Source: Yoonia maricola
GTDB taxonomy: Bacteria; Pseudomonadota; Alphaproteobacteria; Rhodobacterales; Rhodobacteraceae
Length of the DNA stretch: 64,000 nucleotides
Assembly: GCF_002797915.1 (NCBI RefSeq)
Contig: NZ_PGTY01000001.1
Coordinates: 434,001-498,000, forward strand
Reading direction: 5' to 3'
The first letter of the stretch is position 1. Each line of letters starts with the position of its first letter. A model generated the notes under the pieces. It had not been told where the DNA came from. It saw nothing but the letters and a program-made list of their open reading frames with translations, and did no database searches. The translations under genes and the position numbers were made by a program. This document shows positions 1-11,861 of this stretch, piece after piece.

Positions 1-963
1 ACCCTTGGTCTGACCGCCATATTGATTGCTGTCAAAGCGGGGTTGCTTGTCGTTCTGGCGATTGCTTTCAAACTGCGCGGTGCAGATCGCTGGCTTTTGG
101 CACTGAGCCTTGCGCAGGCGGGCGAGTTTGGGTTTGTGCTGCTGTCGTTTTCGGTCAGCAACGCCATTCTGCCTGAGGTGCTTGCGGATCAGCTTTTGCT
201 TGTGGTCGCCATCTCGATGATGCTGACCCCGCTGTTATTTATTTTCTACGACCGCGTGATCGTGCCGCGATACACGGTGGCGGATGATCCCGAGGCCGAT
301 ACTATTGAAGAGCAAGGTGAGGTGATTATCGCAGGGGGCGGGCGGATCGGTGGGATCGTGCGGCGTATCTTGAGTGCGGCGGGTTATAACCTGACTGTCA
401 TCGACTATAACGCCCAACACCTTGAAAACATGCGCCGTTTTGGCGCGCGCATCTATTACGGTGATGCCACGCGCCCTGATCTGTTGCAGGCTGCGGGTTT
501 GCAGCGAGCCAAGGTCTTTGTGGCTGCCATCGATGATCGTGACAAGCTGACCGAACTGGTACGCTATGTGGTCGCCACTGCGCCTGACGTGCATGTCATT
601 GCGCGGGCCGTGGATCGGCATCATGTTTACGAGCTTTGGGCTGTCGGTTGCCGCGATATTATTCGCGAAAACTATGATAGCGCGCTGCGCATGGGGCGGT
701 CATCGCTTGAGGCGCTGGATATTCCCAGGGACCGTGCGCAGATGATGGTCGATGTCTTCAATCGCACGGATCGTGCCTCGATGATTTCTTTGGCGGATGC
801 TTATGACCCCAAGATCCCGGTAATGGAAAATGAGACCTATATCGCGCGTGTGCAGGAAATATTGGGCCCGCGCGAGGCAGAGATGAACGCAGAAATGATG
901 CAAATCCTTGAGACGGGTGAGATGCCCGAGAACAGCGAAGTAGGCGACGGTCCGACCGGCTAA
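1..963 (+). CDS. KefB/KefC-type monovalent cation:proton antiporter, C-terminal part (5' end outside window)
   Basis: The reading frame is open from base 1, so the start lies upstream of the window; 320 residues are visible. The first 75 or so residues hold the last membrane helices of a CPA2 exchanger, including a QAGEFGF signature. A cytosolic RCK/TrkA-N domain follows, with a Rossmann glycine motif (GGGRIGG) about 110 residues into the fragment. Family knowledge: such proteins exchange K+ (or Na+) for protons at the inner membrane, gated by nucleotide or glutathione binding to the RCK domain. The stop overlaps the convergent cupin gene by four bases. Whether it is KefB, KefC or another CPA2 member cannot be settled from the fragment. 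Confidence 0.88.
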   Translation, partial: TLGLTAILIAVKAGLLVVLAIAFKLRGADRWLLALSLAQAGEFGFVLLSFSVSNAILPEVLADQLLLVVAISMMLTPLLFIFYDRVIVPRYTVADDPEADTIEEQGEVIIAGGGRIGGIVRRILSAAGYNLTVIDYNAQHLENMRRFGARIYYGDATRPDLLQAAGLQRAKVFVAAIDDRDKLTELVRYVVATAPDVHVIARAVDRHHVYELWAVGCRDIIRENYDSALRMGRSSLEALDIPRDRAQMMVDVFNRTDRASMISLADAYDPKIPVMENETYIARVQEILGPREAEMNAEMMQILETGEMPENSEVGDGPTG

Positions 964-1375
964 CGCGGAATGTCAACGCCTGGATCGGCAAGTGTGAAGC
1001 CTGCGAAATGAAATCCGGGCGAGACCGTGCAGCCTACAAGCGTCCAATCGCCCGTCGTTGTCGCTTTCTGCCAATGGCCTTCGGGCACGATGGCTTGGGG
1101 CAATGCGCCGCCTGCCAGATCCGGCCCCAGTACATGGTCAATCGCGGGCCCTTCGAGCGTTGGTGCCAGTGACAGCATCAGCGGCGCACCAGCGTAGTAG
1201 TGCCATATCTCAACCGCATCGACCGCATGCCAATGGCTTTCCTGACCGGCTTTTAGCAAGAAATAGATGCAAGTTCCGGTAGGTCGTCCTTCATTCTCGG
1301 CGATCCATGTCTGGCGGTAGTATCCGCCCTCAGGATGCGGCGTCAGATCCAGTTGTGCGATAATGTCTTTGGCGG

Positions 1376-1388
<13 letters not shown>
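960..1388 (-). CDS. Cupin family protein (DUF985-like)
   Basis: 142 residues starting at MPDLTAKD. The frame extends further upstream, but that part overlaps the neighbouring acetyltransferase and does not look like cupin sequence, so the ATG at 1388 was chosen. The motif HPEGGYYRQTW near residue 17 and the SHWHAVDAVEIWHYY stretch are typical of the DUF985 cupin family, with histidines and a glutamate that could bind metal. The biochemical role of this family is poorly known. It overlaps the end of the upstream GNAT gene by 13 bases and probably belongs to the eno-GNAT-cupin operon. Confidence 0.85.
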
Positions 1389-4207
<2,819 letters not shown>

Positions 4208-4656
4208 AAAGCTCTAACCTGTGTCCCATCAGCCGGTAGCCCAGCTTGGCCGCGATGCGTTCCTGCAGTGCTTCAATCTCTGGGTCAACGAATTCAATGA
4301 CCGCGCCTGAATGGAGGTCAATCAGATGATCATGATGATCCCGGTCGGCGGCTTCATACCGCGCGCGACCATCGCCGAATTCGTGTTTTTCCAGAATGCC
4401 GGTTTCTTCAAACAGCTTGACGGTCCGATAGACAGTCGCCAGCGAAATCTTCGGGTCCACGGCAGCTGCCCGATTATACAGCTCTTCCACGTCCGGGTGA
4501 TCGGATGCGTCCTGCAAAACACCCGCAATCACGCGCCTTTGGTCGGTCATCCGCAGCCCGTTTGCCTCGCAGCGTTGTAGAATGGTCGTGGTCATACCGG
4601 CCTCATGGTGTCGTGTTGCCCCGTGATAGCCGGGCAGGCCGCCGGTTTCCAGTGGG

Positions 4657-5511
4657 TCAGATCAGAAGAGTGCCCTGCATCACCCGCACGGCTTGCCCGC
4701 TGATGGTCACAGGGACCGGGTCTGCGTGCTGGGTGGCGGCGGTGATATAGGATGGTCGTCCCATCGCCTCCCCTTGTAGGATGTTTAGGGTCAGGTTTTG
4801 GCCCAACTCTTCGGTCAGCAAAGCGGCCAAGGCGGCAGCGGCGCTGCCGGTCGCGGGGTCTTCGGGGATGTTATCAAGTGGGGCAAACATACGGGCATCA
4901 ATACGCATGCCGTCGCGCACATAGGCGAAGATCGCAAAATCCAGACCGGCCGGGTATTGCGCCGCCCCCTTACGGATGTGATCCAGCGACGGGGCGCAGG
5001 CGTTCAGCGCACCTTTGTCTCGCAATTCCACCACGACGAAAGGAAGCCCGACACCGGCCTGCACCGGGGCATGTGTCTCGCGCTTGATGGCGTCAGCGGT
5101 CAGACCCAGAGCTGCGGCGACCACATCAATCGCGGGTGTCGCGACGCGCGTAAGCGGTGTTGCGACCTTAAAGGCCGCTTTGTCATTTTCAAAAAAGCAG
5201 GGAATGGGCCCGATCTCCAGCTCGAGGATCATGGCGTCATCATCATGCCCTGCGTCGCGCAAGGCAATTGCGGTGCCAATGGTGGGGTGACCCGCAAAGG
5301 GTATTTCCATGGTCGGCGTAAAGATCCGTACCCTTGCTGTATGTGCAGAATCTTTTGGCGGATAAACAAAGGTCACTTCGGAAAAGTTGAACTCGCGCGC
5401 GATGCTTTGCAATTTGTCTTCTGCAATGTTTGTGGCGTCGGGGAAGACTGCCAATTGGTTGCCGCCAAAGGCTGCATCGGTAAAGACGTCATAGACAGAG
5501 TAGCTGGACAT
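4657..5511 (-). CDS. PhzF family isomerase-like protein
   Basis: 284 residues with the PhzF diaminopimelate-epimerase-like double fold: N-terminal YSVYDVFTDAAFGGNQLAVF, then FNFSEVTFVYP. That segment places a glutamate at residue 45, the same number as the catalytic Glu of Pseudomonas PhzF. GHPTIGTA and DPATGSAAAALAALL are the paired glycine motifs. Family members are isomerases or epimerases, but outside phenazine producers the substrate is usually unknown, and nothing nearby suggests phenazine synthesis. It stands alone between the regulator and a GNAT-like gene on the same strand. Confidence 0.87.
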   Translation of the reverse strand: MSSYSVYDVFTDAAFGGNQLAVFPDATNIAEDKLQSIAREFNFSEVTFVYPPKDSAHTARVRIFTPTMEIPFAGHPTIGTAIALRDAGHDDDAMILELEIGPIPCFFENDKAAFKVATPLTRVATPAIDVVAAALGLTADAIKRETHAPVQAGVGLPFVVVELRDKGALNACAPSLDHIRKGAAQYPAGLDFAIFAYVRDGMRIDARMFAPLDNIPEDPATGSAAAALAALLTEELGQNLTLNILQGEAMGRPSYITAATQHADPVPVTISGQAVRVMQGTLLI

Positions 5512-5576
5512 AGTGCAGCCCTTTCAAGTGTTGCGCGCCCGCATACAGTTGCGGCATGGATCAATGCGGCGCAACC

Positions 5577-6392
5577 CTAACATCCCGGAAATCTCAGCCA
5601 GGTTCCCCCCAATGGGCGCACCCGCGCCCCGGTGCCGATCTTGAACCGTGCCAGACCGGGCGTTGTATCTGTATCAACCAAACCAAGATCAAGCCTTTGA
5701 TATCCGCGCGCGGCAAACTGCTCTGCCGCTTGTATGATCATCTTGTGATGTGCGGATAGCGCGCGTCCCTGCGTATTGGTCCAGCCGATGTGATAGGTGG
5801 CGACCGGTGCATGTAACAAGAACAGCATACCGGCGACGGGTGTATCGCCATCATAAGCAACCAGAACACGCACCGCCCGCGGGTTTTCGGCGGCATAGGC
5901 CATGATCAGATCATGCGGCAGCCCGCGAAACTGCTTGCTGCGTTGTTGGGCGATGTCAGCATGCAATAGCCACGCATGTGTGTTGAGGTTAAAGCGCTGC
6001 TCGGCCAGAAATAAAGGTGCTGATTGCGCCGCGCGCCATGCATTGCGCCATTTGGGTTTCATGGCCTGACACCGTTGCGTGGCAGTCGTGGTCAAATCAA
6101 GTTCCGCCACATAGGCGTTCGTCATCAAACGGCGGAACCCCGCAGCCTGCAGGGCTGCGTCTTGTGGCGTATCAGCATTGATCATGCGCAAACCTGCATG
6201 TTGCAGCGCGCCTTGCTGCTTATCTTCATGCCACACCGGCCCGCGTGACGTCATGCGTTGCCCAAACTGTTGCACCGTCAGAACAGGTGCAGCACCGGGC
6301 ACATCAACAAAGCTGACCTGACGGCCCATACGCTTCAGCGCTGCTGCGAAAATGGGGTGTTGCTGGAGCGGTAATGGCAGATCAGATTTCAT
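5577..6392 (-). CDS. GNAT-fold acyltransferase, BioF2/FemAB-like
   Basis: 271 residues. The C-terminal half (VRVLVAYDGDTPVAGMLFLLHAPVATYHIGWTN, then the LSAHHKMIIQAAEQFAARGY region and RLDLGLVDTDTTPGLARFKIGTGA) matches the layout of GNAT-6/BioF2-like or FemAB-type acyltransferases, in which a loosely conserved sugar or lipid precursor is acylated or amidated. The N-terminal part is less conserved. It lies 65 bases downstream of the divergent-looking start region and ahead of the PhzF gene on the same strand. The substrate cannot be inferred. Confidence 0.75.
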   Translation of the reverse strand: MKSDLPLPLQQHPIFAAALKRMGRQVSFVDVPGAAPVLTVQQFGQRMTSRGPVWHEDKQQGALQHAGLRMINADTPQDAALQAAGFRRLMTNAYVAELDLTTTATQRCQAMKPKWRNAWRAAQSAPLFLAEQRFNLNTHAWLLHADIAQQRSKQFRGLPHDLIMAYAAENPRAVRVLVAYDGDTPVAGMLFLLHAPVATYHIGWTNTQGRALSAHHKMIIQAAEQFAARGYQRLDLGLVDTDTTPGLARFKIGTGARVRPLGGTWLRFPGC

Positions 6393-6437
6393 CGCCCCGT
6401 TAAGCCATTTGAAACCTAAACGCGGGTTAATGGGCCT

Positions 6438-6578
6438 ATGAAAAAACGCAGCAAGCCCGTATCAGGTGTCAACGCGCCAGCCCCCAAACCCACGCCTCTT
6501 GGGGCCGCGTTGATCGCCGCTATCATCACCTTTCCGGTCGCGGTGACGATCCTGTTTGTGGATCTGTTGTTGCTTTAG
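6438..6578 (+). CDS. Small single-span membrane protein, 46 residues
   Basis: A short frame reading [20 protein letters not shown] followed by one hydrophobic helix (about residues 22-46) that reaches the C-terminus. The basic, proline-rich N-terminus predicts an N-in orientation. It ends by overlapping the convergent tyrS stop by three or four bases, so it fits snugly between tyrS and the GNAT gene, which supports it being real. No recognisable family; small proteins of this shape are often missed by gene callers. The initiating ATG lacks a strong Shine-Dalgarno sequence. Confidence 0.6.
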   Translation: MKKRSKPVSGVNAPAPKPTPLGAALIAAIITFPVAVTILFVDLLLL

Positions 6579-7825
6579 CCCAGCTGGACCAAGGCATGTC
6601 GCTTTTTTCCGGCACTCAGCTTGATCGGGGCTGACAGGGCTGCGGCGTCAATCATCATCCCGGCCTCGGTCAGGGGGGCATCATTCAGCTTTGCACCATT
6701 TTCTGCGATCAGGCGTTTTGCCTCTTTCCCGCTTTTGGCAAGGCCTGATTTTACGATCAACTGCACGATGGAAATACCGCTCCCGACGTCGTCAGCAGTG
6801 AGCGTCAAAGTGGGCAGGTCATCACCGACACCACCTTTTTCAAAAACCTCGCGGGCTGTTGTCTCTGCCGCCTGCGCCGCTTCGGCCCCGTGCAAGAGCA
6901 TTGTGACCTCATTGGCAAGGATGATCTTGGCGGCATTGATCTCAGCCCCGTCCAGCGCGCCAAGGCGGTCGCATTCCTCGATCGGCAGCTCGGTATAGAG
7001 CTTAAGGAAGCGGCCCGTATCGGCATCGGTCGTATTGCGCCAGAACTGCCAGAATGCGTAGGGGCTGCACATGTCAGGGTTCAGCCACACTGCACCGGAC
7101 TGCGATTTGCCCATCTTTTTGCCATCGCTCGTCGTCAGCAAAGGCGAGGTCAGACCGTAGATTTCCTGATCCAGTACCCGGCGCGTCAGGTCGATACCAT
7201 TGACGATATTGCCCCACTGATCCGAGCCACCCATTTGCAACAAACAGCCGTAACGGCGGTTCAGCTCAAGAAAGTCATAAGCTTGCAGGATCATGTAGTT
7301 GAATTCGAGAAACGACAGTGACTGTTCGCGGTCGAGCCGCGATTTCACGCTTTCAAACGACAGCATCCGGTTGATTGAAAAATGCCGCCCGATGTCGCGC
7401 AGAAAATCGAGGTAGTTCAGACCGTCCAGCCATTCCGCGTTATTGATCATCATCGCATCGGTTGGTGCATCACCATAGGTCAGGTAGGCTGAAAACACCC
7501 GGCGGATGCCCGCGATATTGTCGTCAATCTGCTCTGGCCCCAGTAGCGGGCGTTCATCGGCACGAAACGACGGATCACCCACTTTGGTTGTGCCGCCGCC
7601 CATCAATGTAATCGGCTTGTGCCCGGTTTTTTGCAGCCAGCGCAGCATCATGATCTGGATCAGCGAGCCGACGTGCAACGATTTGGCCGTCGCATCAAAG
7701 CCAATGTAGGCCGGGGTCACCCCTTTGCTGAGCGCCTCATCCAGCCCTTGATAGTCTGTGCAGTCCGCCAGAAAGCCGCGCGTCATCATGACGTTCATGA
7801 AATCTGATTTGGGGTGGTAGGTCAT
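6575..7825 (-). CDS. tyrS: Tyrosyl-tRNA synthetase
   Basis: 416 residues, normal for TyrRS. Charges tRNA-Tyr using ATP in the cytosol. Class I signatures are visible: the HIGH-like motif HVGSL in [13 protein letters not shown] near residue 48, [10 protein letters not shown] for tyrosine/ATP binding, and KKMGKSQSG as the KMSKS-type loop. The C-terminus carries an S4-like RNA-binding domain ([20 protein letters not shown]). A much longer open frame upstream to 8581 runs antisense through anmK and was discarded; the start MTYHPKSD fits homologues. The gene is divergent from anmK with a 63-base gap holding both promoters. Confidence 0.97.
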   Translation of the reverse strand: MTYHPKSDFMNVMMTRGFLADCTDYQGLDEALSKGVTPAYIGFDATAKSLHVGSLIQIMMLRWLQKTGHKPITLMGGGTTKVGDPSFRADERPLLGPEQIDDNIAGIRRVFSAYLTYGDAPTDAMMINNAEWLDGLNYLDFLRDIGRHFSINRMLSFESVKSRLDREQSLSFLEFNYMILQAYDFLELNRRYGCLLQMGGSDQWGNIVNGIDLTRRVLDQEIYGLTSPLLTTSDGKKMGKSQSGAVWLNPDMCSPYAFWQFWRNTTDADTGRFLKLYTELPIEECDRLGALDGAEINAAKIILANEVTMLLHGAEAAQAAETTAREVFEKGGVGDDLPTLTLTADDVGSGISIVQLIVKSGLAKSGKEAKRLIAENGAKLNDAPLTEAGMMIDAAALSAPIKLSAGKKRHALVQLG

Positions 7826-7888
7826 TGGCTTGTTCCCGGCGTTATCTCGGTGCACTCTATAATGAGAGGATACGCATAGGGAAAGCGG

Positions 7889-8995
7889 ATGTTGCAGGCA
7901 GGTGTGGTGCGGGCGTTGGGCACAATGTCTGGCACCTCCTTGGATGGGGTTGATGCGGCCGTCTTGGACACGGACGGCCAGCAGATTTTTGGGTTCGGGC
8001 CGTCGGACTATCGTGCGTATACCGCGCAAGAACAGGCCGTACTCAAGGCCCATTTGGGGTGCTGGCAGACGGATGATTGTGTGCAGGCGTCCAAGATTGT
8101 GGAGGAGACGCATATCGCGGTCATGCAACTGTTTGATGTTGTCGATATTGCGGGGTTTCACGGTCAGACTTTGGCGCATGACCCTGGTGGTCGCGGGACG
8201 CATCAATGCGGTGATGGCACACGGTTGGCGCAGACGCTTGGCTACCCGGTGGTTTGGAATTTCCGTACGGCGGATGTGGCCGCAGGCGGGCAGGGCGCGC
8301 CATTGGCACCCTTCTATCATTTTGCGCTGGCGAAATGGATCAAGGCTGACGCAGCTGTCGCGTTCCTTAATCTGGGCGGCGTTGGAAATATCACATGGAT
8401 TGATCCCGCTTGCGACGATCCGACAGATCCGGGGGCGCTGCTGGCCTTTGATACCGGGCCGGCAAATGCCCCCATGAATGATCTGATGCGGAATCGCTTG
8501 GGCAAGGATTATGACGCTGATGGGGCGATCGCGGCGCAGGGGCGATGCGACGACGCTATTATTGCGGCCTTCATGGCGCACCCTTACTTCAGCATGCCTG
8601 CGCCAAAGTCGTTAGACCGCGACGCGTTCAAGACGCTGACGCAGGCCGTTTCCGCGTTGTCCGATGCTGACGCGCTTGCGACATTGGTGCAGGCTGTCGT
8701 GCGCAGCGTCATGGCGGCCTGCGCGCAATGTCCAAGGTTGCCGCAAAAGCTTTTTGTCACTGGCGGGGGGCGGCGCAACAAAACGCTGATGTCAGGTTTG
8801 GCAGATGCGCTACCGTGTGATGTCGCCGCCGTGGAAGCGGTCGGTCTGGATGGCGATATGATTGAGGCACAGGCTTTTGCCTATCTTGCCGTCCGCACCG
8901 CGCGGGGCCTTCCCATATCCAGCCCTCAAACCACAGGAGTCGCCCATCCGATGACCGGTGGGCGTATCGCGTCAGCGTTCAAGAGCGCCGACTAA
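7889..8995 (+). CDS. anmK: Anhydro-N-acetylmuramic acid kinase
   Basis: 368 residues, the family's length. Converts 1,6-anhydro-MurNAc plus ATP to MurNAc-6-phosphate in cell-wall recycling; cytosolic. The ASKHA-type phosphate-binding loop [17 protein letters not shown] is at residues 11-27, AGFHGQT and [12 protein letters not shown]-like segments follow, and the C-terminal [13 protein letters not shown] is typical for AnmK. The gene is divergent from tyrS. An association of anmK with tyrS is common in alphaproteobacteria and supports the call. Confidence 0.96.
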   Translation: MLQAGVVRALGTMSGTSLDGVDAAVLDTDGQQIFGFGPSDYRAYTAQEQAVLKAHLGCWQTDDCVQASKIVEETHIAVMQLFDVVDIAGFHGQTLAHDPGGRGTHQCGDGTRLAQTLGYPVVWNFRTADVAAGGQGAPLAPFYHFALAKWIKADAAVAFLNLGGVGNITWIDPACDDPTDPGALLAFDTGPANAPMNDLMRNRLGKDYDADGAIAAQGRCDDAIIAAFMAHPYFSMPAPKSLDRDAFKTLTQAVSALSDADALATLVQAVVRSVMAACAQCPRLPQKLFVTGGGRRNKTLMSGLADALPCDVAAVEAVGLDGDMIEAQAFAYLAVRTARGLPISSPQTTGVAHPMTGGRIASAFKSAD

Positions 8996-9209
8996 ATTCG
9001 TGAAATTGCGGGCTAAAACCTGCCAACATGTGCACAATCACGCCGATTTGATGTAATTATGTCAATCATGAGCAACGATTGGCCGATTTTTTCTGTGCTC
9101 ATCCGCTCGAAGTTGCCGATGGGATTCACGGCAGCGTGAGGCCCGTTGCACCCCCTCCCTTTACTGTCAGATGTAGCGAACACGACAAACCGGATTAACG
9201 GAGAATAAA

Positions 9210-9839
9210 ATGAAAACGATATCCCTATTTGCCCGCACGAGCATGTTGGCCGCACCTTTGGCATTGGCCACGGGCATGGCATCAGCTGGCGGTATCTCAG
9301 AGCCCATCGCAGCCCCTGCACCGGCGCCAGTCCCTGTGGCCCCCCCGCCTATCGATCTGGGCACTGACTGGACCGGCTTTTATGCGGGTGGTCAGCTTGG
9401 GTTTGGGCGTCTTGATTCCGGCGCTATCGAGGATGACGATGATCCAGAGGGTGCGCTCTATGGTGTGCACGCCGGGTACAACTATGATTTCGGCAGCATC
9501 GTGCTGGGTGGTGAGATCGATTATGATCTGACCAACATCGAAATCGATACCCCTGAAGCTGATGTTGAATCAGTTGCGCGTGCCAAATTGAAGCTGGGTT
9601 ATGATGCAGGCGCGTTTATGCCTTACATCACGGCCGGTGCGGCACGTGTCGAAACCACTGATGATCTTGATGGCGACACAGACGGCGCCTTTGCCGGTCT
9701 GGGTGTGTCATACATGATGAGCGATGCCATCATCCTTGGCGGTGAGGTGCTGCAACACGAGTTCGAAGATGTCGCAGACAACGATGGCGCCGATGTTGAC
9801 GCAACAACACTGTCATTGCGGGCTTCTTTCAAGTTCTAA
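9210..9839 (+). CDS. Outer-membrane beta-barrel protein (Omp25/OmpA-like porin fold)
   Basis: 209 residues with a signal peptide (MKTISLFARTSMLAAPLALA, likely cleaved after ...GMASA), a proline-rich linker at about residues 30-50, then alternating polar/aromatic strands such as DWTGFYAGGQLGFG and YGVHAGYNYDFGSIVLGGEIDYD. It ends in LRASFKF, a C-terminal phenylalanine typical for BAM-dependent barrels. The mature protein is strongly acidic in loops (DDDDPEG, DNDGADVD). A clear GGAG ribosome site precedes the ATG and a strong terminator follows, so it is a single-gene transcript. Function is probably structural or porin-like. Confidence 0.88.
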   Translation: MKTISLFARTSMLAAPLALATGMASAGGISEPIAAPAPAPVPVAPPPIDLGTDWTGFYAGGQLGFGRLDSGAIEDDDDPEGALYGVHAGYNYDFGSIVLGGEIDYDLTNIEIDTPEADVESVARAKLKLGYDAGAFMPYITAGAARVETTDDLDGDTDGAFAGLGVSYMMSDAIILGGEVLQHEFEDVADNDGADVDATTLSLRASFKF

Positions 9840-9908
9840 ATCAGTCCAAGACATAAGCATCCTACCGCACTGTCCCTTCCCCAAACCAATGCTCGGGGAT
9901 GCTTATCC

Positions 9909-9945
9909 GGGGCCTGTCATCGCACTGACAGGCCCCATTTTTATT
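9909..9945 (+). terminator. Rho-independent terminator of the outer-membrane protein gene
   Basis: An 11-base perfect stem (GGGGCCTGTCA / TGACAGGCCCC) with a six-base loop is followed by ATTTTTATT. It lies 70 bases past the barrel-protein stop and abuts the end of the convergent PEP mutase-family gene, whose stop codon lies within the T-run. Confidence 0.9.
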
Positions 9946-10750
9946 GCAGCAATGCGTCAATGACGTCGCTGCCAATACTGGTTTTGAGTGCGGAAAAATC
10001 GCCCGCATTCAACATTGCACCCGCCGCGTCATAAAGTGCGCGGTGTGTGACCCGCGCCAAAGCGGCCCCGAACGAGAGCCGGGCAACGCCGGTTTTGGCA
10101 AATGCGGCTTGCGTTTGCGCAGTGAAGCGCCCGGCGACCAACGCGTTGACGGGGGCTTGGACGCTCGCGCATATTTTCGCCAGTGCGTCCATGTCAGGCG
10201 GCAGCGGTGCATAAAGACAGTCTGCCCCGACCGCCTCAAACGCCCGCAAGCGCCGAATGCCTTCTTGCGTATCATAGGCGCCTGTCATGATCCCGTCCGC
10301 ACGTGCTGTGAGAACAAAATCATGCGGCAAGGCGTGCGCTGCCGCAGCTGCGGCAGCAATGCGGGCGACAGCGTGGTCATAGTCATAGGCCGATGAGGCG
10401 GGCAGGGCGATGTCTTCGATGCAGATCCCCGCCAGCCCAACCTCCGCCGCCAAACGCACGGTTTCGGCGCAGGTTTCTGGGTCATCGCCGAACCCGTTTT
10501 CAAAGTCACCCTGCACGGGCAGATTTGTGACCGAGATAATGTCTGCGGCATGTGCCAGCGCCTCATCCCGCGTCACTGTCCCGCCGTCGGGGCGACCAAG
10601 GGTGAATGCGTGGGCGGCCGAGGATGTTGCCAAAGCCTTGGCCCCCATCGCAGCCATCATCTTGGCTGATCCTTTGTCCCAGACGTTCACCATTAAGCAT
10701 GGGTCACCTTTGACATGCAGTGCGCGAAAGGTGTCTGCGATATGGGTCAT
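9941..10750 (-). CDS. Isocitrate lyase/PEP mutase family protein
   Basis: 269 residues with a TIM-barrel of the ICL/PEP mutase superfamily. CLMVNVWDKGSAKMMAAMGAKALATSS at the N-terminus, QGDFENGFGDDPE with acidic Mg2+-binding residues, ICIEDIALP and TARADG motifs are all present. The KKCGH signature of true isocitrate lyase is missing, so it is more likely a PEP mutase/phosphonopyruvate or oxaloacetate-type lyase relative; the substrate is unresolved. Its start overlaps the Ada-like gene's stop by four bases, so the two are co-transcribed. Confidence 0.85.
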   Translation of the reverse strand: MTHIADTFRALHVKGDPCLMVNVWDKGSAKMMAAMGAKALATSSAAHAFTLGRPDGGTVTRDEALAHAADIISVTNLPVQGDFENGFGDDPETCAETVRLAAEVGLAGICIEDIALPASSAYDYDHAVARIAAAAAAAHALPHDFVLTARADGIMTGAYDTQEGIRRLRAFEAVGADCLYAPLPPDMDALAKICASVQAPVNALVAGRFTAQTQAAFAKTGVARLSFGAALARVTHRALYDAAGAMLNAGDFSALKTSIGSDVIDALLQ

Positions 10751-11808
10751 GGAAGTCTCCTTTTGGCGTGATGTCTTTCAAGGTCGATGATCTGTTGTTT
10801 GCGCCACAAGCCACCACCATACCCTGTCAGCGATCCATCCGCACCGATCACACGGTGGCATGGAATAACGATGGCGATCTGGTTTGCGCCATTGGCACGC
10901 GCGACAGCGCGGATTGACTGTGGGGCACCCATGCTTGCTGCAATCGCGCTATAGCTGCGGGTTTCGCCAGCGGGAATGGTTTGCAGTGTTTTCCAGACCT
11001 CGCGTGTGAAGGCGGTGCCGTGCAAGGCCAGCGAGGTTGTGAAACTGTCGCAGCGCTTTGCAAAGAAAGCATCAAGCTCGCTGGCGATCTGATCATGCGT
11101 CTCAAATCGTCCGATCCCGACAGAGCCTTTGGCGGCTTTGCGCAGCTTCTGCATTTCCGTGGGCAGTGCTTTGCGATCCGCAAATTCAAGCAAGTGCAAT
11201 GCACGCTTGTCACATACAGCGATCATATCGCCCAAGGGTGTCTTCAGGTGATCTGCGCGGAGCAATGCATCCCGGCTTAGGGTGCCGGGGGCGGCACCCA
11301 TCAGTTTGGCAAAAGCGGCGCGAAAGGCCGAAGGGCTGTCAAAACCGGCATCCAACTGTGCATCAATCACAGACCCTGCACTGAGCGCGGTAAACCCTGA
11401 TGCCAGCCGTCTGCTGCGCGCCATTTCAAGAAAGGTCCTGCCAAAATGGCGTTTGAAAGCGCGGCGCACGGTTGAGGAGTCCAGCCCCATGCGCATCACG
11501 TCCGGTTCTGACCAACGATAGGCCGGACGCGCGTCAAGGGCTGCGAGCAGTTTGCCAATTGTGGGGTCACTTTGCGCTGCAGGGTCCAGCGGGTGACAGC
11601 GCTTGCACGGGCGAAACCCAGCACTGATGCAGCTGGCAACATCGGCATAAAAGCGGCAATTCTCGCGTTTTGGTTTGCGGGCTGGGCAGGTCAACCGGCA
11701 AAAGATACCGGTCGATGATACGCCAACATAGGCGCGCCCATCATAGGTGGCATCACGCGCCAATAGCGCGTCATAGAGCGTATCATCATTAGGCAGGTCA
11801 AACATCAT
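10747..11808 (-). CDS. ada: Ada-type bifunctional DNA alkylation repair protein and regulator
   Basis: 353 residues. The N-terminal zinc domain carries four cysteines at 37, 41, 68 and 71, spaced as in E. coli Ada (38, 42, 69, 72), the first being the methylphosphotriester acceptor. An AraC-type helix-turn-helix region follows (about residues 85-180), then an O6-alkylguanine methyltransferase domain with the acceptor motif IPCHRVIG near residue 320. Family knowledge: it removes methyl groups from DNA and, once methylated, activates repair genes. Two consecutive ATG codons make the start ambiguous by one codon. Co-transcription with a PEP mutase-family gene is unusual for a repair gene. Confidence 0.95.
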   Translation of the reverse strand: MMFDLPNDDTLYDALLARDATYDGRAYVGVSSTGIFCRLTCPARKPKRENCRFYADVASCISAGFRPCKRCHPLDPAAQSDPTIGKLLAALDARPAYRWSEPDVMRMGLDSSTVRRAFKRHFGRTFLEMARSRRLASGFTALSAGSVIDAQLDAGFDSPSAFRAAFAKLMGAAPGTLSRDALLRADHLKTPLGDMIAVCDKRALHLLEFADRKALPTEMQKLRKAAKGSVGIGRFETHDQIASELDAFFAKRCDSFTTSLALHGTAFTREVWKTLQTIPAGETRSYSAIAASMGAPQSIRAVARANGANQIAIVIPCHRVIGADGSLTGYGGGLWRKQQIIDLERHHAKRRLP

Positions 11809-11861
11809 GACCCTGTGCTAACCGATTCTGATGCCATCCGCCGCCGAAAATCGGGCGTTTA

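Noticed and set aside
7826-8581. Long upstream extension of the tyrS frame
   Set aside because: It runs antisense through anmK and shows no synthetase sequence; the ATG at 7825 fits the family.
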